Shown here one piece after another: positions 53,052 through 63,524 of a stretch of DNA of 64,000 nt. The translations under genes were made by a program, and so were the position numbers. The stretch covers positions 62,001-126,000 of the forward strand of contig JNWL01000018.1 in the NCBI GenBank assembly GCA_000716465.1, written 5' to 3'. Origin of the DNA: Streptomyces bikiniensis. Lineage in GTDB: Bacteria; Actinomycetota; Actinomycetes; Streptomycetales; Streptomycetaceae. The first letter of the stretch is position 1. Each line of letters opens with the position of its first letter. Under the pieces are notes generated by a model that was given only the letters and a program-made list of their open reading frames with translations, was not told the origin of the DNA and searched no databases.

Positions 53052-54026
53052 TTGACGCTCACCTCTCCCCACCTCGGCAGCTCGGCAGAGTGGACCGACG
53101 CGCGGTTGCTCCACGCCCTGGAAGAGGTCGTGGAGAAGGAGCTCAACCGGCACCTGAAGGTCACCAAGGACTGGATGCCGCACGAGTACGTGCCCTGGTC
53201 CGACGGCCGGAACTTCCCGGGCTTCTTCGAGGACGGCGAGGCCTGGGACCCGAAGCAGTCCAAGGTGACCGAGATCGGGAAGATCGCCCTCGTGGTCAAC
53301 CTCCTCACCGAGGACAACCTGCCGAGCTACCACCACGAGATCGCCACCCTCTTCGGCCGCGACGGCGCCTGGGGCACCTGGGTGCACCGCTGGACCGCCG
53401 AGGAGGGCCGGCACGGCATCGTGATGCGCGACTACCTGCTCGCCTCGCGGGCCGTGGACCCGGACAAGCTGGAGCAGTTCCGGATGACGCACATGAGCGA
53501 GGGCTTCGAGTCCGACAACCGGCACTCGATGCTGCACTCCGTGGCGTACGTCGCCTTCCAGGAGCTGGCCACCCGCATCTCGCACCGCAACACCGGCCAC
53601 CAGTCCGGCGACCCGGTCTGCGACCGGATGCTCGCCCGCATCGCCACCGACGAGAACCTGCACATGGTCTTCTACCGCAACCTGCTGGGCGCGGCCTTCG
53701 AGATCGCCCCGGACCTGACCATGCAGGCCGTGCGGGACGTCGTGGTCAACTTCCGGATGCCCGGACACGGCATGCCGGGCTTCGAGCGGGCGGCGGCGCA
53801 GATGGCGATCGGCGAGATCTACAACATGCGCATCCACCACGACGACGTGCTCCAGCCCGTGCTGCGCTTCCTCAAGGTCCTCCAGATCGACGGCCTGGGG
53901 CCGGAGGGGCTGCGCGCCCAGGAGGAGCTGGGGCTCTACATGAACGGTCTGGACGTCGAGGCGAGCAAGTTCGACGAGAAGCTCGCGGCCCGCAAGGCCC
54001 GGCTGGCGGCCCGCGCGGCGGGCTGA
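53052..54026 (+). CDS. Acyl-[acyl-carrier-protein] desaturase
   Basis: A 324-aa soluble di-iron desaturase of the stearoyl-ACP type that inserts a double bond in acyl-ACP. Iron ligands lie in the two EEGRHG and DENLH motifs and in LLTEDNLPSYH. The start is TTG 53052 with AGGAG 6 nt upstream. Controls membrane fluidity; regulation is probably through the ACCTACG sites just upstream. A strong terminator follows. Confidence 0.93.
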   Translation: MTLTSPHLGSSAEWTDARLLHALEEVVEKELNRHLKVTKDWMPHEYVPWSDGRNFPGFFEDGEAWDPKQSKVTEIGKIALVVNLLTEDNLPSYHHEIATLFGRDGAWGTWVHRWTAEEGRHGIVMRDYLLASRAVDPDKLEQFRMTHMSEGFESDNRHSMLHSVAYVAFQELATRISHRNTGHQSGDPVCDRMLARIATDENLHMVFYRNLLGAAFEIAPDLTMQAVRDVVVNFRMPGHGMPGFERAAAQMAIGEIYNMRIHHDDVLQPVLRFLKVLQIDGLGPEGLRAQEELGLYMNGLDVEASKFDEKLAARKARLAARAAG

Positions 54027-54049
54027 CGCCCGACGACGGCCGGCCGGCC

Positions 54050-54088
54050 GAGCCCGTGCGGCGGACGTACGGTCCGCCGCACGGGCTC
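54050..54088. terminator. Perfect 17-bp stem terminator
   Basis: GAGCCCGTGCGGCGGAC (54050-54066), a 5-nt loop and its exact complement (54072-54088) separate the convergent desaturase and Wbl genes. It overlaps the Wbl stop codon, so it serves both directions. Confidence 0.92.
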
Positions 54089-54344
54089 AGCCCCGGTTGC
54101 GCTTCAGCCGGAACCGCTCCTTCTCCGAGAGCCCGCCCCACACGCCGAACCGCTCGTCGTGCGCGAGGGCGTACTCCAGGCAGGCCACCCGCCCCTCGCA
54201 GGCCCCGCACAGCTGCTTCGCCTCACGGGTGGAGGAGCCGGGCGCCGGGAAGAAGAACTCCGGGCCGGCCTGGGCGCACAGCGCGTTCTCCTGCCAGGTC
54301 ATGTCGGGCTCCGGTGCGGTCAGTACGCTCGTGTCGGTCTGCAT
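54087..54344 (-). CDS. WhiB-like (Wbl) iron-sulfur regulator
   Basis: An 85-aa Wbl protein, a [4Fe-4S] transcription factor that works with the principal sigma factor. The four Cys are in ALCAQAG, LCGACEGRVACLE (Cys-x2-Cys-x5-Cys), followed by the GVWGGLSEKERF turn and a basic tail (RLKRNRG). ATG 54344 gives the usual size; GTG 54353 would add three residues. Which Wbl paralogue it is cannot be fixed. Confidence 0.92.
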   Translation of the reverse strand: MQTDTSVLTAPEPDMTWQENALCAQAGPEFFFPAPGSSTREAKQLCGACEGRVACLEYALAHDERFGVWGGLSEKERFRLKRNRG

Positions 54345-54479
54345 GTCGTACACCGTGCCGGAGCGTCGTAAACGAGCCATCAACGTTCGATCAATGCGGC
54401 GCGCCGAAAGGATTCGTCAGGTGGCCCCGTCCCCCGCGGCGTCCGGCCGCGCCCCCCCGACCGCCCACCCGGAGAGCCC

Positions 54480-55340
54480 GTGCACGAGATCGCCCTCGTC
54501 CCCCACGCCCGGCTGCCCCGCGCGCACCACGACCGCCACGTCCTGGCCAGTACCGTCGACGCCTTCGGCGCCGCCCACTGGCTGCTCGCCGAGCGCGCCC
54601 CGGAGCCGGGCGGTGACCTCCACCCCTTCGACGCGCTGGTCGTCTCCGTCCATGACGGCGGTGCCGTCGAGACCACCGAGCTGAGCGCCGTACGGCCCCG
54701 GTGGCCCCTGCTGGACCGGTTGCCGGACGGCGGGTTCGTCGTGGCCTCGGCCCGTGACCGCCGGGGCGACGAGAAGAGCCAGGTGCAGGTCTTCGACGCG
54801 CTCGGCCGCGAGACCTGGTCCTTTCACGTCGGGGACGCGATCGAACACCTGCTCGCGGACGAGGCCGGCGATCTGTGGGTCGGACACTTCGACGAGAACC
54901 CGCTGGGCATCCGCCGCTGGAGCGCGACGGGACAGATCCGCTGGGCGTCCGGAGAGGTTCCCGGAGCCGGGTGGATCATGGACTGCTACGCCCTGAACGT
55001 GTCCGGCACCGGCGTCTGGGCCTGCCCGTACACCGATTTCCCGCTCCTGGAGATCAGGCCCGACGAACCCGTGCGGGTACGGACCAACACCGTGCGGGGC
55101 GCGAAGGCGGTGGCGGTGCACGGGGAGCGGGTCGCCTTCTTCGGCGGCTATCGCGGAGAGCGGGACCGGATCGCCTACGGAGAGCTCACCGAGACCTCGG
55201 TCGAGCCGGTGGACGTCGCCCGGCTCACCCGGCCCGACGGCGGTGCTCCGGGCCGCCGCCGGGTCGCCGCCCGGGGAAGCAGGGTCTACGTCGGGTACGG
55301 CTCCCTCGCAGACTGGGGCGTCTTCGACCTCAGCGTGTGA
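54480..55340 (+). CDS. Hypothetical beta-propeller-like protein
   Basis: A 286-aa protein with no known function. Repeated beta-rich segments such as DGGFVVASARDR, AGDLWVGHFDENPLGIRRW and GTGVWACPYTDFPLLEIRPD suggest a five- or six-bladed propeller. No signal peptide, so probably cytosolic. GTG 54480 is used without a strong ribosome binding site. Its end overlaps the convergent lipoprotein remnant by 11 bp. Confidence 0.75.
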   Translation: MHEIALVPHARLPRAHHDRHVLASTVDAFGAAHWLLAERAPEPGGDLHPFDALVVSVHDGGAVETTELSAVRPRWPLLDRLPDGGFVVASARDRRGDEKSQVQVFDALGRETWSFHVGDAIEHLLADEAGDLWVGHFDENPLGIRRWSATGQIRWASGEVPGAGWIMDCYALNVSGTGVWACPYTDFPLLEIRPDEPVRVRTNTVRGAKAVAVHGERVAFFGGYRGERDRIAYGELTETSVEPVDVARLTRPDGGAPGRRRVAARGSRVYVGYGSLADWGVFDLSV

Positions 55341-55881
55341 CCCCCAGGGCCGGCAGGACCGTTTCGGCCACCCGGTGGGCCTCCTCCAGGAGGGGGTTGC
55401 CGGAGAGGATGAAGGTGTCGACGCCCAGGTCCCGGAAGACGAGGTCCTTCACGGCGGTGATGCCGGAGCCCTCGCGGACGAGGATGCCCTCGCCGACGGG
55501 GTCGGGGTCGGTCGCGGTGAAGAAGGCGAAGCCGGGGCTCTGGGAGAGGGAGGTGATGCCGGAGGTGATCGACCCGGTCGCGATGTCGAGCTGGTCGGCG
55601 TTCATCGCCTGGGCGGCGGGGGCGAAGGGGCCGGCGCTGCCGGTCCAGGCCACCTTGGCGCCGACGGCGGCGAGGGCCTCGTCGAGGCTGCCGTCCTTCT
55701 TGCCGAGGGCGAGGACGCCGGAGTTGCCGGGGTCGGGGATGCGGACGGTGACCGTTCCCTTCGCTCCCTCGCCGTCGCCCCCGCCCCCGGCCGCGTCGGC
55801 GGCCGGGCTGCCGCCGCAGGCGGTGACGGTGGCGAGGGCGGCGAGGGCCGCCAGGGCGGCGAACGGGGTGAGTGGGCGCAT
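55330..55881 (-). pseudogene. Deletion fusion: sulfonate-type substrate-binding lipoprotein N-terminus joined to flavin monooxygenase C-terminus
   Basis: The frame codes for 183 aa. Residues 1-146 are a lipoprotein signal (lipobox VTAC, Cys22) and the first part of an SsuA/TauA-type binding protein (VRIPDPGNSGVLALGKKDG; GEGILVREGSGITAVKD). The last about 36 residues (FRDLGVDTFILSGNPLLEEA and on) belong to the C-terminus of an SsuD-type LLM monooxygenase. The binding protein's second lobe is missing. An in-frame deletion between two genes of a sulfonate locus best explains it. Probably non-functional. Confidence 0.75.
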
Positions 55882-55956
55882 GGCGGTCGTCCTTCGGGGT
55901 CGGGTGTGCGGGTCTGCTCGTGCCGGCTGCGGGGCGGGCGGGTTCGTGCGGATCGG

Positions 55957-56967
55957 TTACGGAGCGGGGGCGGGGGTGCCGACCGTGAGCAGGCGGGCGC
56001 GGCGCAGGGGCTCGGGATCGGCCCAGGCCCGTACGTCCACGGCCTCGGGCAGGAAGCCGTGGGCGCGCAGGGCCTCCTCCTGCCGGGCGAGGAGGTCGAG
56101 GCGGGTGTCGGACAGGTCGGGGTGGAGGGTGCGGTGGGTGCCGGGCCGGTAGGCGCCCGCGACCCCCTCCGCGCCCGCGCCGGTCTCGGCGCCGAGGATG
56201 CGGGCGACCTCGTCCGGTTCGCCGGCGGCCCAGTCGGCGGCGCGGAGCAGGACGGAGAGGAACCGGGCCACGAGGCCGGGGTGCTCGTCCAGGAGGTCCT
56301 GGTGCACGGTGAGGGGGCGGGGGGTGCCGTTGTTGACGCGGTGCGCCGGGTCGGGCAGTTCGTCCAGTTCGACGGCCACCTCGGCGCCGGCCCGCCGGGC
56401 GGCCTCGACGGCGAGGGCGCCCTTCGCGTAGACGGCGTCGACCTCGCCCCGGCGCAGGGCGTCCAGTTCGGCGGCCCACTGGCCCTCGTACCCGTCGGCG
56501 GGCATGTCCACGAGGGCGGCGTCGGCGAGTCCGTACCCCGCCGAGGCGAGGGCCCCCTCGAAGCCGCGCAGGGCCATCGCGCGCCAGAAGTCGACGGGCA
56601 CGGAGTGGCGGGGGACGGCGAGCCGGAGCCCGCGCAGGGCGGCGGCCCCGCGCACCGGGGAGCCGGGGGCGACGAGTACCGCCTGCCGCTCCTCGATCCA
56701 GGTGAGTCCGACGAGCCGGGTGCGCTCACCCCGGGAACGGGCCCACAGGGCGGGCACGTTGCCGCCCTCGCGGAAGAGCCCGGGGAGGGCGTGGGTGAAG
56801 TGGGTGGCGCGGTCGGCGCCGGGCTCGGCGTCCTGGAGCGAACGGACGGCGATGCCGTCGGCCGCGAACTCCCCGGCCAGCCATCCCCGGTCGGCGGCGA
56901 CGCCGGTGGCGGTGGGGACGGGGCAGCGGGTGAACCAGAGCGTGTCGGGAACGCGGGCGTGCGTCAT
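55957..56967 (-). CDS. DszB-like desulfinase candidate (NMT1/SsuA-fold, no signal peptide)
   Basis: A 336-aa protein of the fold shared by sulfonate-binding proteins and the sulfinate desulfinase DszB. It has no signal peptide or lipobox, so it is likely a cytosolic enzyme. Cys15 in WFTRCPVPTA aligns with the DszB catalytic Cys (YSNCPVP context), and His56 in THFTH and Arg66 in LFREGGNVPAL have the same 10-residue spacing as His60/Arg70 of DszB. It lies downstream of a sulfur-type leader peptide. It could release sulfite from an organic sulfinate. Annotation pipelines would call it an ABC substrate-binding protein. Confidence 0.75.
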   Translation of the reverse strand: MTHARVPDTLWFTRCPVPTATGVAADRGWLAGEFAADGIAVRSLQDAEPGADRATHFTHALPGLFREGGNVPALWARSRGERTRLVGLTWIEERQAVLVAPGSPVRGAAALRGLRLAVPRHSVPVDFWRAMALRGFEGALASAGYGLADAALVDMPADGYEGQWAAELDALRRGEVDAVYAKGALAVEAARRAGAEVAVELDELPDPAHRVNNGTPRPLTVHQDLLDEHPGLVARFLSVLLRAADWAAGEPDEVARILGAETGAGAEGVAGAYRPGTHRTLHPDLSDTRLDLLARQEEALRAHGFLPEAVDVRAWADPEPLRRARLLTVGTPAPAP

Positions 56968-57293
56968 GGAGGGCTTCCCGGGGTGTGGTGGGTCGGGACG
57001 TGGGTGGGCCGGGGACGGCGGCGGGCGCGCCGGGGTACGGGGTAGGGGTACGGGGGCGGAGGACGGCAGCCGCGTGCCGTTCCGGCCCGGAGGCGGGGCG
57101 CGGTCCCGGCAGGCGTCGGCTTGAGGTGTTTTCGGCCACGAGCCGGGGCGGGTGCCACCGGGCGCGGGCACCACCGGGCGCGAGCGCCGCAACGGGCCGT
57201 CAGAGGTGCCGCCGGGGTGGCATGCCGGTGACGGCGGCGACAGGGTCGACGGCGACGGCCGTCAGGCGCGGCCGGGACCGCTCACCGCTCGCG

Positions 57294-57362
57294 TCAGCGA
57301 CAGGTGGCGCCCGCGACGCGGGCCAGGTCGATGTGACGGCGGCGGGTGAGGCCGAGCGGCAC
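57294..57362 (-). CDS. Leader peptide of the sulfur (HIDL) type
   Basis: A 22-aa leader starting at GTG 57362 and containing TRRRHIDLARVAGATC just before the stop. The RxHIDLxRxxxAxC pattern is the actinobacterial leader found before sulfur-assimilation and sulfonate operons. It ends 326 bp upstream of the DszB-like gene, leaving room for an attenuator. The Cys codon near the end suggests control by cysteine supply. Confidence 0.75.
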   Translation of the reverse strand: MPLGLTRRRHIDLARVAGATCR

Positions 57363-57504
57363 GGGGGAGGCGGCGGGCACGCAGCGCGCCGTACGACGTC
57401 CGTTCGTCACCGGCTCGTCTCCCTCCCGCTCGGCACCACCGCGGTGGTGGTGCGTTGGCCGGAACCTTGCCACGGAAGCCGGACCGCCCACAACACGCTC
57501 ACCA

Positions 57505-57577
57505 CCATGTGGGATTGCGTATGAACGGAGTGTTTCCGACCTGGCGGGGCCGCTGATTCGGCTCCCGCCATGTGGGA
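57505..57577. promoter_or_regulatory. Paired CCATGTGGGA sites between leader and IclR gene
   Basis: CCATGTGGGA occurs at 57505-57514 and 57568-57577, 63 bp apart. The second copy is part of GCTCCC-7-GGGAGC, a perfect inverted repeat. They lie in the divergent promoter region and are good candidates for IclR-family binding. Confidence 0.55.
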
Positions 57578-57613
57578 GCGTGGGGGCCCGATCACCCACG
57601 GGGAGCGAACCCT

Positions 57614-58405
57614 ATGACGACCGAGGCCGGCACCGTCCGACCCCCGGCGGGCGCCCAGGCGGTCCGCCGCGCACTGGACGTGCTGCACTGCTTCCACGAC
57701 AACGGACCCGACCTGAGCGCCTCCGACCTCGCGCGGCGGCTCGGGCTCTCCACCTCCACGGCGCACCGGCTCGCCCGGACGCTGCTCGGCGCGGGCTTCC
57801 TCGAACAGGACGCCAGAACGGCCCGCTACCGGCTCGGTCCGGCGATGACGGAGCTGGGCCGCCTCTCGTACCACCAGCGGGGGCTCCACCTGGCCGCGCC
57901 CGAGCTGTCCGACCTGGCCGGGCGGACGGGTGCGACGGCCGACCTGGCGCTGCGCAGCGGCCCGCACGTCGTGATCGTGGCGGGCGGCTCGGTGACCCCG
58001 AAGGTGGGGCTGCGCAGGCCGCTGCACTCGACGGCGCTCGGGAAGGTGCTCCTCGCCTGGCCGAGGGCGGGCGAGGGCGGGCCGCGCTCCCTGCCGCCGC
58101 TGTACGCGTTCACCGAGCGGACCATCGTCGAACCGCCGCTGCTCGCGGCCGAGTTGGAGCGCGTACGGGAGGCGGGGTACGCGCTCAACGACGGCGAGTC
58201 GGCGCACGGGGTCCGGACCGTGGCCGTGCCCGTCCTGGAGCGGGCGGGGCACGCGCGGTTCGCGCTCGCGCTCCGCGGGACCCCGGCGCTGATCACCGAC
58301 GAGCGGCTCGACTGGTACCTGGCGCAGGCGCGGGCGACGGCGCGCGCCCTGGAGGTGCTGCTGCTCGCCCCGGCGGAGCGGCGCGGCTTCGACGAAGGCG
58401 CCTGA
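57614..58405 (+). CDS. IclR family transcriptional regulator
   Basis: A 263-aa regulator: N-terminal winged helix (VRRALDVLHCFHDN; LSASDLARRLGLSTSTAHRL) and the C-terminal effector domain (LHSTALGKVLLAW; GYALNDGESAHGVRTVAVPV). ATG 57614 follows GGGAG. It is divergent from the leader/DszB-like unit and likely regulates it and itself through the paired CCATGTGGGA sites. Confidence 0.9.
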   Translation: MTTEAGTVRPPAGAQAVRRALDVLHCFHDNGPDLSASDLARRLGLSTSTAHRLARTLLGAGFLEQDARTARYRLGPAMTELGRLSYHQRGLHLAAPELSDLAGRTGATADLALRSGPHVVIVAGGSVTPKVGLRRPLHSTALGKVLLAWPRAGEGGPRSLPPLYAFTERTIVEPPLLAAELERVREAGYALNDGESAHGVRTVAVPVLERAGHARFALALRGTPALITDERLDWYLAQARATARALEVLLLAPAERRGFDEGA

Positions 58406-58453
58406 AGGCGCCGGGGGCGTCCGGGGGCCCCGGGGGCGCCTCGCCGATCATTC

Positions 58454-58478
58454 CGCACGGTCGTGCGTTCAGTACGAT
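58454..58478 (+). promoter_or_regulatory. Autoregulatory operator and leaderless promoter of the TetR gene
   Basis: CGCAC-GGTC-GTGCG (58454-58467) is a perfect palindrome. TACGAT (58473-58478) is a -10 element 6 bp before the ATG, so the message probably starts at or near the start codon. ACGGTCGTGC within the palindrome recurs upstream of the hydrolase gene. Confidence 0.6.
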
Positions 58479-58484
58479 GGGGGT

Positions 58485-59150
58485 ATGAGCGGCGGCACCG
58501 GCGGTACGGGCACGAAGACGGACGGGCGCGTCGAGCGCGGCAACCAGACCCGGCGGCTCGTGCTCGGCCGGACGATGGACATCGCCTCGGTCGAAGGCCT
58601 CGAAGGGCTGTCCCTGGGCCGGATCGCGACCGAGCTGAGCCTGAGCAAGAGCGGCGTCTTCGCCCTCTTCGGCTCCAAGGAGGAGCTTCAGCTCGCCACC
58701 GTCAGGGCCGCCGTCTCCGTCTTCTCCCGCCGGGTGGTCGCCCCGCTGCGGGACGTGCCGCCGGGGGCCGTGCGGGTGCGCGAGCTGTGCGGGAACTGGC
58801 TGGCGTACTCCTCGGAGCGGGTCTTCGAGGGCGGCTGCTTCTTCTACGCGGTCTCCGCCGAGTTCGACGCCCGTACGGGTCCGGTCCACGACGCCGTCGC
58901 CCGGGCCCGCCACGACTGGTCCGCGTACGTGGAGCAGACCCTGTCGGAGGCGCGCGCCGCCGGGGAGCTCGTGGCGGACCTGGACGTGGAGCAGCTGGCC
59001 TTCGAGGTGATCGCCCTGATGGAGGCGGCCAACGCGCACTCGGTGCTGTTCGACGACCCCGGGGCGTACGGCCGCGCCGAGCGGGGCATCGCGGCGCGGC
59101 TGCGCGCCGCGGTCACGGACCGGGGCCGGGAGGCCCTGGGCACCGCGTAG
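58485..59150 (+). CDS. TetR family transcriptional regulator
   Basis: A 221-aa TetR-type repressor. HTH: LSLGRIATELSLSKSGVFAL with the following FGSKEELQLATV. The C-terminal ligand-binding domain contains FEGGCFFYAVSAEFD, typical of the YcdC/LfrR-like branch. It is probably autoregulated and likely controls the convergent alpha/beta hydrolase gene through a shared operator motif. Confidence 0.9.
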   Translation: MSGGTGGTGTKTDGRVERGNQTRRLVLGRTMDIASVEGLEGLSLGRIATELSLSKSGVFALFGSKEELQLATVRAAVSVFSRRVVAPLRDVPPGAVRVRELCGNWLAYSSERVFEGGCFFYAVSAEFDARTGPVHDAVARARHDWSAYVEQTLSEARAAGELVADLDVEQLAFEVIALMEAANAHSVLFDDPGAYGRAERGIAARLRAAVTDRGREALGTA

Positions 59151-59192
59151 CCTCGCCGGAAAGCGGGACCCGCCCCGGGGCCCGACGCCGGT

Positions 59193-60077
59193 TCAGCCGG
59201 TCGCCACCCGCTCCCCCGGCGTTTCCACCGCCGGCGCCGTCACGAACTCGACGGCCTCGGCGACGACGGCCGGGTCCTTCAGAATGCGCCGGTGGCCGAG
59301 GCCCCGGGTGGCGACGAGCCGGGCGCGGTCGCCGTGGGCGCGCAGGAGCAGGCGCGCCTGGGAGGGGGAGACCATGTCGTCCTCCTCGTCGTGGAGGAGC
59401 AGGACGGGCACCCCGAGCGGTTCGGGGTCGCGGTCGGCCTCCAGGCGGTGCCAGAGGCCGGGCTCGCCCGGTGCGAGCCGGCGCTCGACGTGACCGCGCA
59501 GGGCCCGGACCACCCGCTCGTCCACGCCGAGGAGGCCCTGGAAGCCCGTCGTGAGGTACGTGAAGGAGCCGACCGCGCCGATGCCGACGAAGCGGGCCGT
59601 GCGCACGCCGTCCCGCAGCGCGAAGAGGGCGGCGAGGGCGCCGAAGGAGTGGGCGACGACAGCGTCGAAGTCGCCGTGCCGGGCGTGCAGCCGCCGGATG
59701 ATCTCGCGGTACTCGACGACGTTCGACGCCCGGCCCGGGGAGTCGCCGTGGCCGGGCGCGTCGAAGGCGACCGGGCTGTGGCCGCGCGCGAGCAGCGCTT
59801 CGGCGAGGGCGCTGAGGCGGGAGGCGCGCGAGGACCAGCCGTGGACGAGCAGGACGGGCCGCCGGCCGTCGCCCCAGGCGTAGGTGACGACGTCCTTGCC
59901 GCGGACGCGGAGGCGTTCGACGCGGGCGGCGGCCATGATCTCCCGCTCGTCGGGCCTGGGCCGGGCCCGGCCGAGCGGGCGGACGAAGAGGTGGAAGGCC
60001 AGGCGTCCGGCCGGGCCGGGGGCGACGCGGGCGGTGGCGTTCAGGAAGGTGCGGACGAGCGGAGTCATCGGGTGCAT
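59193..60077 (-). CDS. Alpha/beta hydrolase
   Basis: A 294-aa alpha/beta-fold hydrolase. LLVHGWSSRASRLSAL is the oxyanion-hole region, the nucleophile Ser is in AHSFGALAALFA (AxSxG instead of GxSxG), the acid in LLLHDEEDDMVSPSQ and His in RGLGHRRIL. A hydrophobic N-terminus with RLAFHLFVRPLGRARPR could bring it to the membrane. ATG 60077 has GGAG 7 nt upstream. Confidence 0.9.
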   Translation of the reverse strand: MHPMTPLVRTFLNATARVAPGPAGRLAFHLFVRPLGRARPRPDEREIMAAARVERLRVRGKDVVTYAWGDGRRPVLLVHGWSSRASRLSALAEALLARGHSPVAFDAPGHGDSPGRASNVVEYREIIRRLHARHGDFDAVVAHSFGALAALFALRDGVRTARFVGIGAVGSFTYLTTGFQGLLGVDERVVRALRGHVERRLAPGEPGLWHRLEADRDPEPLGVPVLLLHDEEDDMVSPSQARLLLRAHGDRARLVATRGLGHRRILKDPAVVAEAVEFVTAPAVETPGERVATG

Positions 60078-60116
60078 GCCGGATCTCCTCGGTGACCAGG
60101 GTGGGAAAAAATGCTA

Positions 60117-60126
60117 GCACGACCGT
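60117..60126. promoter_or_regulatory. Operator half-site shared with the TetR promoter
   Basis: On the minus strand ACGGTCGTGC, followed by TAGCAT as a possible -10, lies about 40 bp upstream of the hydrolase ATG. The 10-mer is identical to the core of the palindrome at 58454-58467. Confidence 0.55.
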
Positions 60127-62998
<2,872 letters not shown>

Positions 62999-63016
62999 GG
63001 GCGGCCGGGGGCGGGA

Positions 63017-63463
63017 CTACTCGGTCACGTCCCCGTCCACGTACACCCACGCCCCCTCGTGGCGGGCGAAGCGGCTGCGCTCGCGCAGTGCGCCCGGTTC
63101 GCCGTCGTGGAGGTAGCGGGCCGTGAAGGCGACGGTGCCGTGCCGGTGGAAGGCGGTGCCCTCGGTGGTCGCCTCGATCTCCAGGCCGGTCCAGCGCAGC
63201 CCCGGGTCGAAGTCGACCTCGCCCGGCCGCGTCTCCGGCGCCCAGGTGCGCAGCAGATAGGACTCGTCGCGGACGGCGAAGGCGCTGTAGCGGGAGCGCA
63301 TCAGGAGCTCGGCGGTGGGCGCCGTGCCGCCCGTGCCCGCGTGGAAGCGGCCGCAGCACGCGCCGTACGCCGCGTCGAGGCCGCAGGGGCAGGGCGAGGC
63401 CGGGGTGACCGAGGGGGCGGCGGGGGCCGGGGCGGTGCGGGGGCGGGTCTTGCGTCGGGACAT
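63017..63463 (-). CDS. YchJ family protein with SEC-C zinc motif
   Basis: A 148-aa YchJ/UPF0225-like protein. The SEC-C motif SPCPCGLDAAYGACCGRFH binds zinc. LMRSRYSAFAVRDESYLLRTW and FTARYLHDGEPGALRERSRF are the conserved YchJ domain. A Pro/Ala-rich basic N-terminus precedes it. Function unknown; divergent from the GH4 gene. Confidence 0.9.
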   Translation of the reverse strand: MSRRKTRPRTAPAPAAPSVTPASPCPCGLDAAYGACCGRFHAGTGGTAPTAELLMRSRYSAFAVRDESYLLRTWAPETRPGEVDFDPGLRWTGLEIEATTEGTAFHRHGTVAFTARYLHDGEPGALRERSRFARHEGAWVYVDGDVTE

Positions 63464-63524
63464 GGCGCCATTGTCCCCCGGCCGGTCCAGGTCCGTGTGC
63501 GGGGCGTCCGAGTAGCGTACGGGC

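Noticed and set aside
58407..58437. GC-rich inverted repeat after the IclR gene as a strong terminator
   Set aside because: Only the outer AGGCGCC/GGCGCCT arms pair well; the inside is mostly G runs, so the call is too weak to list.
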